Assembly: GCA_013115145.1 (NCBI GenBank)
Contig: JAAPAO010000397.1
Span: forward strand, 1-33,286
Reading direction: 5' to 3'
Origin: Perkinsus chesapeaki
Taxonomy: Eukaryota; Perkinsozoa; Perkinsida; Perkinsidae
DNA: 33,286 nt
In this document: in pieces, positions 11,353 through 21,802 of the stretch
Layout of the letters: each line of letters starts with the position of its first letter
Position numbering within the stretch: the first letter of the stretch is position 1
Program-made: the position numbers and the translations under genes
The notes under the pieces: model-generated
What the model saw: only the letters and a program-made list of their open reading frames with translations
The model's database searches: none
Told to the model about the DNA's origin: nothing

Positions 11353-12244
11353 AGTAAACAACACTTAAGTAGAAATGTACGAAGTGAATGGGTTACAACG
11401 GAGACTAACACTTGGTTATCGCCCGAGCCAATGATCGAAAATTAAAGTACGCGCAACCCTTAACTACTGCTCACATCTATTATAAAATATCAATAACACT
11501 ATTTTCCATTGAGCAGGATCCTCTTTCAGCGGTCGGCTAGTAGTCAGCTACGCTGCAAACAGTATTGCTGGAGTATCCAAAATGGCGTGCCATTCAATTG
11601 GGCATCGGTGTACACCAAATGGTGTAAAGTAAGCAGCATAAATTTTGTAAAGTATTTGAAATAGTCATAAGAAAGCATAGCCAGGCATCGACTCAAACAG
11701 TGGGAGCACAGTCCATTTCTATATAAATACTAACTATATTTATAATGAATATATTAACTAATTACTAATTACTTTAACTGATAGTCAATTAGTTATTTGA
11801 CATTATTATTGTCAAAGCACGGCCTTGATTTATTATTAGTTATTCGCCCGCTTCGTAGCCTTGTTAAAATTGCATACCGTATTGCCCATAACGCGACACC
11901 AAGCGGTTTGAATTTTCGGTTTGACTTCTTTTACAGATTGAAGTGTTATTATTCTCGTGGCCGGAGGACGCCCGAGTACTATATATGAAACATCTGGTTG
12001 ACAATAAAGGTTACAATCAGCTCTTCTGAGACTGCTGCTTGCCGGGCACTGGGATCCTAAACACAGCACAAGGAGCAGTAGCAGCATGGACACAAGTAGA
12101 ACGAAGCGCTTATAGGCCCGCACAGACTCCCTTTGAAATTTGTAAACCCAAATTTCTAGTCGGCGCGAGCCTGCATATTTTTTACAGCCACTAAAATGCA
12201 CGTGGTCTCCACGCGTGCACAATCAGCGGAGCAAAGATACTCGC
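11353..12244. other. Intergenic, AT-rich in part
   Basis: No supported exon on either strand. The part 11640-11850 is AT-rich. A 128-codon minus-strand frame (11836-12222) has one strongly hydrophobic stretch but no splice context or similarity and was not accepted as a gene. Confidence 0.4.
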
Positions 12245-12748
12245 CTACTCGGTTCGGGCTGGAGAGGAGCTCCCGGATGATGACGCTTCTGCAGCGGGGG
12301 AGCCGTCTTGCCGGTCGTCTGAAGACTCTTCTAGCTCTTCGTCCTCCTCACCAACGAACGCCTGGCTGGTTTCTAATAATACCTTGACGAAAACTATATC
12401 GCTGGAAACCGCTAGATCGAAAGAGGCCTTACATGACCCTGATACCGGGCGCTCCAGTTCCGCGAAGTGTCGAGAGCAACATCCGATGGATAAAGCGATC
12501 GCTTCGCATTCGCCAAGGCTAATCGAATGTCAGCCTGCGTCGGCAGGATTCGGCTACTACTGCCTAAAGGGCATAATACAAAGCCGTGGACTTCGACGTG
12601 CTTACCAAGTGAAGTAACGTGTGAAGGTAGTTGATGGTGCTGTTGGCTGTCCAGTGACACCGACCGGGCCACTCTTGGGCTTCCATCGCCCGAGGTTGAT
12701 GCATCGTCATCTCGAGGAGCATCTGAGGCACGAAAACGAGTACTCCAT
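12245..12748 (-). CDS. Unknown Ser/acidic-rich exons (3' part of a gene)
   Basis: Three phase-matched exons: 12606-12748, 12447-12563 and 12245-12401, separated by introns of 42 nt (12564-12605) and 45 nt (12402-12446), ending in TAG. The product is hydrophilic and low in complexity: a Ser/Asp/Arg-rich start, an ILPTQADIRLALANAKR segment, then an acidic run (GEEDEELEESSDD) and a Ser/Ala tail. No family is recognised. The first exon begins at an acceptor (CTGCCAG), so 5' exons are missing. It could be the cytosolic tail of the TMEM184-like gene just upstream, or a separate gene. Confidence 0.6.
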
Positions 12749-13516
12749 CTGGCAGCAACCGACCAGTGAATCCGGGGGACACTCGGTTACACAACGATGC
12801 TCTTTCCTCTGTACTACTAGCACTGGCAACATTCTGATAATCTACTTGGTAGTAACATTTATAAAGTGATAATTTTGTAACATTTGTTTATACTGAGAAC
12901 TTCATATTCCACTTTCACCGATAATGTATTTGCATTCAAATCCCCGTCATATTGCAGGAATGCGTCTTCGCCTGCATCGAGTATCCTCGCATCGTGTATG
13001 TGTGGCGAGCCGCTATTAACATCAGCTCACCCTTCCTGCTCATAAATGTAATCTAACCGACTTGTGGTTTGCATTGCATACTCAGACCGAATGTGGGGCG
13101 AGATTGGTAATTACAAATCCTGGATTTTCAAAGTTTTCAAACTTCGCGACGTGGGACACGCCGAACAAGCAGGCCTTGAAAGTCCGCTGCGATCGCCTTG
13201 TTCGATTGAGCGGCATCCATGAGGGTAACCCTATAACTTAGAAAATAGTGATATTTCCTAATATACAGTTGTACGTAATGTATATTAAAAAATATTATAT
13301 TGATTTATAATATTATATATATAAAGATTATTGTATTGGAGAAGGGCTAATGATATAGAAGAGGTTATATCGATATTTCCTACTATAGTTCTCAGAAACA
13401 TTTAGAAGATACCAAAGCACGCCTTGACACTATCCAGAATATTCGACATCCATATCTTATGCATATAAGTATTCACGAGCCGCAAGATTTACTATATATG
13501 AGGTTCGTGATTTCAC
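12749..13516. other. AT-rich stretch between coding parts
   Basis: Extremely AT-rich around 13250-13480 (TATTA runs). A weak minus-strand open frame near 13100-13220 could be an exon of the TMEM184-like gene, but I could not phase it. It is either a long intron or an intergenic spacer. Confidence 0.35.
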
Positions 13517-15046
13517 CAGTTGCTGCATTTGGGGAGAGTTCTCACTTTCGACCTGACCGAGCTCGATGTCATCTTCCTTCGCCGGAGCAGCAGCAGCTTC
13601 CACCCATTCGAATTCGAACTCTCGCCACGTAAATGCTGATGTCAATAACACAGCAAAAACCGCCATTTCGATGCAAACGACGAACGCGCTCCATTTGATG
13701 CCGACCACTTGAGAGTCCTTGGAGAAGATGAGATCAAAAATATACTGCTGCCAGAAGGTCACGAATATGACCAATTTCACCGAGACGAATTTCGCCAATG
13801 GCCGCTTGTCTTTCAAGCTCGGATGGCGCCGAGAAGATACGTACAGAAGACCCAGGGCATACAAAGCTACCTGACTCAACCAGGAATCGAACCAGGGACC
13901 TTTCGATCCCGAGTGCTTACTGAGTAAGACAAATTGTAGGCGACCTCCCGAATGATAACCCATACAAGATTCTCGCTCTGTCCAAAAATATGCATCACCT
14001 GAGCGAGGCGCCACTACCAGGTTCGATCCCCGGTGACGGAGCTTTTACTATCTCAGTGACCGTCATGACAGGCTTCAGCACCACGAATTGAAGGACGCAT
14101 CTTTTCATCCCTCTAAGGAACTCGGATGTGAGGGCGATATTACGGAAGCATTTGTTCAACGGCCACGGTTGTTGTATCCCATCCGGTGCTGTGTACTGGG
14201 TACCTGAAGAGCCATTTCGCGGCGCGCGGTAATCACTTGATAGTATCACGAAAGCCGCATGAGGTGTATCGAGAGTCTTGCGGTTGGCGCTTTTAATTCC
14301 GAATCCACATATAAGAGTCACAACGGTTCAGAGTCCGCGTAACGGTCATAGCCCAGATCAGCGCCCAGCCGTCTTCATCGCCCCTAGTGGCTGGGGGAAT
14401 AAAAGTATCGCGTCCCAAACTTCGGAAGGCATAAAACAGAAGCAACAGAACTTTCTGAATATAACCGTACCCTCCCGGAACCAGGTTTGACGTCCGAGAG
14501 TCAATTCAGACAGAATCTACCATTGTAAATGCTCTTTCATCCAAAACAGTCACCAAGAACGCGCACTGCTCGTCGAGCAATCACGTCCTTGTCCGTCAAT
14601 TGACAGTTACTTTGCCTTACTTTGGATCCAATTGTGTTCTCCACCGACATAAGTAAGAATAAGACAGAAGAAGGAGTACACAACAACGGCTTCCCAGATC
14701 TCCGGCACGGATTCCAGCAGAACCCCGAGATCTACATTGGTCAAGCAAACCGCTAGGAAGGCACCGGTGGCGTATAGTGGTGCTACCAAGACCTATAAAA
14801 GGCAATAAAGGGCGAAGTTAAGGGAAATCTTACAATACGAATAATGTGCATTTGCAGATCTTCCCGAGAGTAATTCAAAAGGTGTTGAAAGCAGTTATAA
14901 ATGGTAACAATCCAGGCAACGATCATGAGGCCGAGCGACAGCAACACAGCTGGATAGCTCATAATGAATGCCGACCCGCTCGACAGGGGGTTCTCAGTCG
15001 GCAGTATGGGCGCTGCTGGAGACTCCGAAGTCAGGGCACCATCCAT
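13517..15046 (-). CDS. TMEM184 / DUF300 (Solute_trans_a) membrane protein
   Basis: ATG at 15046. Exons 14834-15046, 14621-14792, 14049-14188, 13921-13998, 13517-13870; introns 41, 432, 50 and 50 nt, all in phase. Family hallmarks appear in order: first TM segment and HIIRI (residues about 30-71); VAPLYA and EAVVVYSFFCLILTYVGGE in exon 2; PWPLNKCF and VLQFVVLKPVM in exon 3; YNLSYSVALYALGLLY across exons 4-5; PLAKFVSVKLVIFVTFWQ and a final TM segment before an acidic tail. Relatives are seven-helix proteins of the organic solute transporter alpha / TMEM184 / LAZ1 group in endomembranes. The frame is open past 13517, but a donor GTGAAA there suggests further 3' exons. The two 50-nt introns both carry tRNA T-arm-like cores. 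The 432-nt intron is unusual for this locus. Confidence 0.85.
13871..13920 (-). repeat. 50-nt intron carrying a T-arm/B-box core
   Basis: Fourth intron of the TMEM184-like gene (GTAAGC...TCAG). It contains GGTTCGATTCC at 13883-13893 in the gene's sense, flanked by complementary CCT/CTGG words like a tRNA T-stem. Excision restores the family sequence across NLSYS/VALYAL, so the intron boundaries are secure. Confidence 0.8.
13999..14048 (+). repeat. 50-nt intron carrying an antisense T-arm/B-box core
   Basis: Third intron of the TMEM184-like gene (GTAAAA...CTCAG on the minus strand). The B-box GGTTCGATCCC (14020-14030) reads on the plus strand, opposite to the gene. It has the same length as the neighbouring intron but the reverse orientation of the core. 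Confidence 0.8.
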
Positions 15047-15172
15047 CGAACGATATACAAATTACTGTGGAATTAGAGTGAGGATAGAGCAACTCGATAA
15101 ATTACTGGGGCAATGAGGAGGAGTGTAATTATACATCAAAAACAGAGGCATAGTATACATGCTTCAAAGTCA

Positions 15173-15351
15173 TCACTGTTGCTTGCAATCTTCATCTCCA
15201 CCAGTTATCGCCTCGAAAGTCTCTCCAGAGATCTCATCGTCGAAGCCAGTCAGCAGCTGACAATATACCGTACAAACTTACGGAGTCCAATAAAGCTCAC
15301 CTTCTTCATTTCGGCTCTTTCCTCGAATGCTGCTTGGAAGCTGCAAGACAT
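15173..15351 (-). CDS. Small 44-aa ORF with a 44-nt intron
   Basis: ATG at 15351; exons 15301-15351 and 15173-15256, intron 15257-15300 (GTGAGC...GTCAG), TGA at 15173. The product starts MSCSFQAAFEERAEMKK and is acidic towards its end (TGGDEDCKQQ). The intron removal keeps the frame and the composition looks coded, but 44 codons is short. It lies 127 bp upstream of the TMEM184-like start on the same strand, so it could also be a 5' leader ORF or the end of a longer gene. Confidence 0.4.
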
Positions 15352-15691
15352 GTTCAACAGAGATACAATGTAAACTTACTTCTCTCGACAGGCGGAGTCC
15401 TGCCGACTATGTGATACCGGCGCAGAGTGATGCCTGACAGGGGTCCCAGACTATACAGATAAATAGTTGGGAGAGGAACAAGGATATCAGCTCAGCCCTA
15501 CGCAATAAAATAAAATAATTCGCATCCAAAATACGGTATAAAAATACGGTACTTTTTTTTCATAAATATTGTGAGAATTAAAGTGATAGTTCTACTTCAT
15601 TGCCTCGCGCTGTATGTGTGGCTATTCGTGGAGGGAACAAGTCGTCATCTTACGAGGCGAAGCAGAAGTCCTCAAAGTGTGATGACAAACT

Positions 15692-16737
15692 CTAAATCAT
15701 TTGACGCCTGATAATCGGCAGTGTATCATAGACCTCACCATGAGCATGATATAATATTGTGCAACATAATCTACTGTGAAGTCGAATGCGCAAGGAGCTT
15801 GAGTGGGCAAGCCTCGAACGATAAGCAAGGAGGGCGAAGCATTCGGTGATCATCGACAAGAGACTTTACGCCGATATCCATCACGAGGAGGGTTACACTG
15901 AGGTCTTACCCAAAGTCATAGTGACCATCCTCAAGGGTGCTCCCACGGGACTCGTGCTCCGAGCCCTACAGCAACATATATTATCGGAAGCTAACAGATC
16001 TGTATAGATCGTCAAATAGAGATAACACTCCTAAGAGCTGCAAAATGAGTCAAAGTCGTAAGCAAGAAAAAAGAACACGTCTGAGTAGTGTGAAAACACA
16101 TCTTAAAAATGCACGACAAACTGAAGTTGGAAAATCGCAAAAAAAGTCCACGTGAGAATTCAAGTGCATAAGACCATTTCAAACCACTCGAACTAAATCC
16201 GGCAAAGTCTCTGGTTGTTGCTTACCTGATGATTAATCTCACTATAGGCTCCTCTAAGGTACTCATGTCGCCTAATGTTCCTCAGCTCAGCGTCCTTCAA
16301 CATGTACCGTGCTGTTCCCCAGTCCCACTTGAATCTCTCAATATACTCATGATAATGCGGCTCCTCCTTACAAGCTCTTATAGGCACTCTTACAAAAGGA
16401 TCTTCACTCTTAGGACCTTCACCACCAAGCCTGAACCATCGTCGCGCGCCACGAAATTCACAGGCGCTCTCACGTCCACAGACGGTCGGGGTCGCCTTGC
16501 TCGCTTGGATTCCGATCGCTGTACGGCATACCGAGCCCCGGAGGACCCATCAGGTGATCCCTCCGAGGGGCCTCTCCAGAGTCTTGCTTGAATACGGACT
16601 CCTGAAATACCAGGACCGAGAATTGAACCCACAACCTCTCGATGTAAAGGCTAAAAAATAAACCAACTCACCTGCACAACCTCCTTCAAAACCGCTTCTA
16701 CCTGAGACTCCACGGCGAAGTCTACGTTGGACTCCAT
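15692..16737 (-). CDS. Unknown 208-aa protein, five exons
   Basis: ATG at 16737 in a good context (TGCCATGG). Exons 16672-16737, 16474-16601, 16226-16430, 15910-15965 and 15692-15863; introns 70, 43, 260 and 46 nt. They sum to 627 nt with a terminal TAG. The N-terminus is acidic and helical (VESQVEAVLKEVVQ), then Gly/Pro-rich, then a well-coded charged core (EYIERFKWDWGTARYM, LKDAELRNIRRHEYLRG). The last exon is the least certain. No family is recognised. Introns 1 and 2 carry the two different shared cores described elsewhere (T-arm-like and ATTTCGTGGCGC). The RAP-like gene lies upstream on the same strand, about 630 bp away. Confidence 0.65.
16431..16473 (-). repeat. 43-nt intron with ATTTCGTGGCGC core
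   Basis: Second intron of the 208-aa gene (GTGAGA...TTCAG). The exact core reads on the minus strand, complement at 16446-16457. Its removal joins TGG-AC/G-CTT in phase between two well-coded exons. Confidence 0.75.
16602..16671 (-). repeat. 70-nt intron with a degenerate T-arm core
   Basis: First intron of the 208-aa gene (GTGAGT...TTTCAG). It contains GGTTCAATTCT (16619-16629) preceded by GTTGTG, a two-mismatch version of the B-box, in the gene's sense. Confidence 0.65.
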
Positions 16738-17367
16738 GGCACTTCGGACAATTGACAATGGAATCGTGACCACCTTAACAACCAACTCTCGCAAAAGCCG
16801 AAGACTTCTGTCATCCGGCAATATGCCCTCAAGAAAATTTTATGAGTAACATGTCTGATTTGCCAGTTGCCCACTCTTTAAACTGCTACGCAATCCAATT
16901 AGCAAAGTAACTGCTCTGTTCTTCTACTTCACGACATAAAGTGCCAGCGATGAACATTGCCAACGATTTTAATCGCAAAGCCATCTAGGGCCCACATGAC
17001 TGGAACACATTTCGGTAGCCTAGAATTCAGGCCACCGAAATGATTAGAACAAAGAACCTCAGTTAGTCGGACGGTTCTTCAAAGTTTAACTTCCTACTAC
17101 GTATTTGCACTATGGTATATGTTCCTCGACAAAAGGGAACTTCGACAGTTGCATTAACTCCGAAAATATCTGCTGGCTTTCTCCACTCACCACTTTAACT
17201 CGGACAATAGCCTCATCAGTGCCGCTATGTACTTCAACTTCGGGTGTACCCTCGACCACCGCTGATGCCACTGTCGACATTGCGCACCCGAAAAGATACG
17301 TTCCACGCGATACGCAACGCTCTCACGGTGTTTATGAGAAACAATCACTTCAACGTCATTCGATAAA

Positions 17368-20300
17368 TCACTTTTGCTGAGCCGCTTCAAGCCACTCAGT
17401 CACCAACTGCCGCTTCTCCTGGTCGTTCACCTCCATCCAGTCGGCCACCCTCAATCGCTCGACTTGCATACCAGCTAAACGTGCCTGAACAGAGGGATGT
17501 CATGCTCATCGATAGAACACATCTATCGAATGACATTGCTTAGTGTTGAGGCTGCATTAGACTTATTAGTATTTCTCCACTTGCGAAGATTTGGGTCCAA
17601 AACTACCATCTCTAGATGCCCGATAATTACCGAGTCTTATTAATTCACGTGCGGCGAATCTGCAAGAAATAGCGGGACGAAGCCTCGGCCTCTATGTTTT
17701 AACATACAGAATGAAAAACGGAGATTTAGGTTTATAGATTATCTTTACGTGCTAGATTTATATCATCTAGCTCCTCTAGCTCGATGCGTAATAATATTTT
17801 TGTAAATAATTATTGTTCGATAATAACCCGGACCAATAACCCGGCCGCCTTATATTGTATAACCGAGGTACTGTTATTAGTATACTAATATTTTTAAATC
17901 CTCAAAGGCCTCTAAAACGTAAAACGAAAATTGTGAGAATCTTTCCAAAGCATTAAATGCATCCATCAAGCTTCCATTTATTAAGCCAGCCCCGATTGCC
18001 AACTAAGGAAGAACACCAACGCCATGAACAACTACAAATCCTTGGCGTTAACTTCACGTAGCCGCTAGTCGCAACTTTTATATTTCTATCTTTCGTATAT
18101 AATAAAACTTTTATCAGATAAGAAAGGTAGAAATATAAAAATATTACTTTTATTATAAAAGCACTATATCACCCTATTAAACAGTATATACGCTATTAAA
18201 TACGTAATAGTTATATACGCTATATACGCTATTTATATACGCTATTAAATACGTAATAATTATATACGCTATATACGCTATTTATATACGCTATTAAATA
18301 GTATTTTACGTGTACGCTATATAATATCACCCTATAAAACCTACTTGCCAATAGAACTAAGTTTCCTCTATACATCACAGTTTCAATTTCCCCTAATATC
18401 GACCTCCCTACTATTGCCGCATCCTTCTCACCTGTCTCTGTAAGAGCTGCGCATAGGGATCCAGAGGCTCCTCGAGCCAGGCCGGGCCGCAGTCGACGTG
18501 GACAAACACGTCACCAAAACGATCCGGCAAAAGTCTATCCTTCTGATAGAACTTGCAAACCAAATCGGACTTCCAGTTCGAGGAAGCGTTGGTGTCTACG
18601 GAAGGAGGTCCCAGGTTCGATCCCGGCACCTTGCAACTTACCTATGTCCGGCAGACTGTCGAGTATATCCTCTACTTCCCCTTCAATGGATGCCATCAAC
18701 TCACCAAAGGCGCCCGTACTCTCATCTTCAACAAGCCCGAATGAGGACCTAAGCCGACGATAGCTTTCAACCCTCTTGGCGAGCCTATCTAAAGGTAAAG
18801 GCCAAACCACTACGTGCGGTGAAAAGACCGCACCGCACAATGAGCCATGCTAAAAGGGTATGAAGGACTAACATACATAGAAACGACAAAAGGCCCATGT
18901 TATCTATCGACTCCACTTCGCAAGGAAATAGTATTTCCTATAATAGGAAACACTAGGAAGAGAAAATATACAGAGTGCGCAAGACCGCGTAAGATACTCT
19001 GCTGGATAGGTGGCAATTTAAGCACTATACATCACTACTAACATACCACCGTACACGCTCATAATGCTACTCCTATCGAATCTATAAGACACTGGGGACT
19101 TACCATATATTCTGCCAGTCTTTGCTCTTCAAACCAGCCCGACCTACACATATCGGCATGGCAGGAACCTAACACCAACAATTACCACTTAGCAACAGCT
19201 GCGCAACGAACTATAAGGAAATGAGTTATCGCCTCCCGCAAGGGCTTGAAAACGAGCAAAAATATCCGACCGCTTACTTGTGACGGCACTTCTGGTTTTT
19301 CTCCGTGCTCGAGGACAAGGCTCAAACTAAGCTGCTGTAACTGACGCTCCATTTTGGGGTCGTCCAGACAGTTCCACTTGGCCGCCATTGACAGCAGACT
19401 CGCAAGTGTCTTAGGCAAACGACCCTCCGGGTCTAGTATCTGACCCCGATGAAGGCTAATCGTATTGTGAACACCAAGGATGATGCACCTGTACTCGAGA
19501 CAGTGCTATATCTACACTGTATTTCATACAGATGTATGAATTTGAAGTATGAAATAATTTATAGAGTTACTAGAGTTATGTTATATATATTGCAATATAT
19601 CAACTGTCAATTATTATTATATTTATTATTATATATTAACTGCAATTGTCAATATATTGCCTCTCCGAGGAAGGTTTCTCGGAGCTGTAATGCAATTGTT
19701 CACAAAAGTAAGCACCAATGGCTCTTAATGACTGTCATTCCATTCAATTATGAAAGTGTCTTACTTGGCCATGGCCAAGGGTCACCAGGGACCACAAAGC
19801 CGTCAAGGCATGCGCCGACTGATCCTCCTCTTCTCCCTCTCCTGGTTGCTCTTCCTTGGCAAGCAACTCATCTAGGCTCGATATGAGGTGGGCAGTCAAG
19901 GCCAGATGAGAGGAACGAGTGGTAGCTTGGATCAATAATAACTGATTAAATAAAGCCAGTATGTAATATGTTCCTCTTTATTATGCAGAACGTCCATGGA
20001 TCCTCATAGCATAATTGTCATTAAGTAATAATACTATTGAAGGAGAAGAGCACCATTTCAATAGACAAACGTGAATAAAACCATGCTTTATTGAGCAACA
20101 GAAGTAATGAGAAAGCAGTGTTCAATTCCTTTACCAACGAAGACGGTTATGCAATACCAGGAAGAGCCCTTACATTAGCGATGTTCTCCAAATCCTCCAA
20201 CGGTTTCGCACAGAAGTAGCTCATCAACCTGGAGTATCTGAACTCAATAATAAAATCCATAGGAGGTTCCCTCAAGCTTGAGCTCACCCCATGCCCCTTC

Positions 20301-21715
20301 CAGCGCCGAGATTGGCAGCGGCCAGCTCCATATGGATGAGCACTCTCAGATCTAGCTTTTCCAGAAGTTCGTCAATCCTCTCATCGATGACCTCCTGCAC
20401 AGCACTGGCCAGCTGCATGGAGGATAACGACAACTGGGAGCAGCCTAACCAGCACTTCTTGGAACGTTTGTGTGAATTCAAAGGCTCACCTATGACCAAG
20501 GCGGCAAAGCCCATTAACTTATCTCCCTCATCAGGCTTCAAGTAGGATGCTATATGAACCTGACAATAACCAACAGATGAATGCTCCCAGTCGGGCAGCG
20601 GTTAAGCATGAGAAGCGACGAACGGAAGAAGTACTCAACTCCAGACGAAGGGAGCATCTAGTCGAGAGAAATGTTAAATTGTCCGGAACTCGATGCTGTT
20701 ATTAGCATTCAAGGTGTGACTGTCACACTATACACAGTGTTAGCGATATAAGAACTACGCGAGACTAAACACCATCACATTGGTTCATTTTCCTATTCCA
20801 ATAGCTGCCAATTCTAATGGACGATCTCTCTAACACGCCTCTACTCGTGTTAATTCATACCATCGCCTCAGCCTCCAGGCATTCGCGCAACCTATTAGTC
20901 ATCACTCCAGGAGCTTCACTTGACGAAGCCAACAACAGCAACAAGCGCACAAACCTGAACAAAGCAGGCACTGTTTACAGTAGAAGATAAATATAATGCT
21001 GCCGTGGGACAGGAGTAGTGGGCAGCTTACGTAGCTCGGTGCATGGAGGGTGTTAACTGGGCATCTAGTAAAGATATCAACCGATTCTCAATGGCTGATA
21101 CGAGTTCCGCGAGCCCAAACCTGATAACACAGCCAAATATGGATCTGGATCTACCCCAAACGAGATAATTTGATTAAGTTGTTAAAACACCTCGGGCGGG
21201 GCTCGAACCCACGACCACGGGCTTAAAAGGCACGCGCTCTACCGACTGAGCTACCGAGGCTTGCGACAGCAAAGGCTGAAAAGAAGCCTACCAAGCCTGT
21301 GACACGAAAAACGTGCTAAACTTCCCCATACCTACCCACGAGTCGCTGACACAGCTTTCATCAGCGGCAAAAGTTCACCTTCCAAACTGGCACTCGGTAG
21401 ATACTCCACCAATTTATCGTGAAGCTTCACGAACTCCGGATTATACCACTCCGGAACCCTTCGCTCCGACCCTTCCAACGTGCTCACAAAATCGGCCACT
21501 GGTGACGCGGGCGTCGCCACCGACGCCGTAAATCTTCGACTAATCAGACCAGCCCGATTCGCCCCGAGAATGAGTGCGCCCAACTGACGGGAAATTGTGG
21601 GCCGAATGATCTTTGTCGGAAGTTCCATCCCTTCGAAGAGGATATAAGCACTGTCAAGTTGAATCTCGCGCGCCACAAATTGCGATAGGCTGTCCACACC
21701 AGAACCGCTAAGCAT
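17368..21715 (-). CDS. Helical-repeat protein with C-terminal RAP-like domain
   Basis: ATG at 21715. Exons: about 21340/21351-21715, 21031-21120, 20861-20954, 20490-20559, 20288-20444, 20174-20237, 19765-19941, 19278-19439, 19104-19168, 18642-18784, 18432-18595, 17368-17484. With the first exon ending after GCT-GT the sum is 1668 nt (555 aa). The N-terminal three quarters is Leu-rich helical (for example FVRLLLLLASS, LALTAHLISSLDELL). The end fits a RAP domain: VFVHVDCGPAW, then LLQRQARLAGMQVERL, then VADWMEV and VTEWLEA, matching the hydrophobic strand, the Leu-x-Gly helix and the W motif of that restriction-endonuclease-like fold. RAP proteins bind organellar RNA and are numerous in alveolates. 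Introns range from 45 nt to 947 nt and contain a tRNA gene, a T-arm core and a 49-bp tandem repeat. The first donor is weak. Confidence 0.7.
18076..18140. repeat. 19-bp inverted repeat
   Basis: TTTTATATTTCTATCTTTC (18076-18094) and GAAAGGTAGAAATATAAAA (18122-18140) are reverse complements with one mismatch, separated by 27 nt. It lies in the 947-nt last intron of the RAP-like gene in very AT-rich sequence. This is possibly the relic of a small terminal-inverted-repeat element. Confidence 0.6.
18185..18302. repeat. 49-bp tandem repeat, about 2.4 copies
   Basis: The unit begins TATATACGCTATTAAATACG and recurs at 18185, 18234 and (partly) 18283 with one substitution. Within the unit TATATACGCTAT is itself repeated. 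It lies in the last intron of the RAP-like gene. Confidence 0.8.
18596..18641 (+). repeat. 46-nt intron with an antisense T-arm/B-box core
   Basis: Tenth intron of the RAP-like gene (GTAAGT...CCGTAG on the minus strand). GGTTCGATCCC lies at 18614-18624 on the plus strand, flanked by CCCA and GGCACC. Splicing joins G/AC-ACC in phase. Confidence 0.75.
21188..21260 (-). tRNA. tRNA-Lys (anticodon UUU), inside an intron
   Basis: The 73-nt cloverleaf reads on the minus strand: a 7-bp acceptor (GCCTCGG/CCGAGGT, one GU), D-arm GCTC AGTCGGTA GAGC, and an anticodon loop CTTTTAA with TTT at the anticodon. The variable loop is 5 nt and the T-arm is GTGGG TTCGAGC CCCGC. One mismatch lies in the middle of the anticodon stem. 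Canonical A and B boxes are present, and TTTT follows directly at 21184-21187 as a Pol III terminator. It lies on the same strand as, and within, the first intron (about 21121-21340) of the RAP-like gene. It has no intron of its own. Confidence 0.92.
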
Positions 21716-21802
21716 TCGAGCCCTTCAGCTCAACAGAAACCAAAGATAAGTTTTGAAATAATAATTATTAATAATGTAATATCGTGCTAGATTAAGAATT
21801 TC

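Noticed and set aside
11836-12222. 128-codon minus-strand ORF with a hydrophobic stretch
   Set aside because: No acceptable context, similarity or partner exons; long open frames of this size occur by chance here.
13457-14014. 185-codon uninterrupted minus-strand ORF
   Set aside because: It reads through a 50-nt intron; the family alignment is only restored when the introns at 13871-13920 and 13999-14048 are removed. The apparent length is an artefact.
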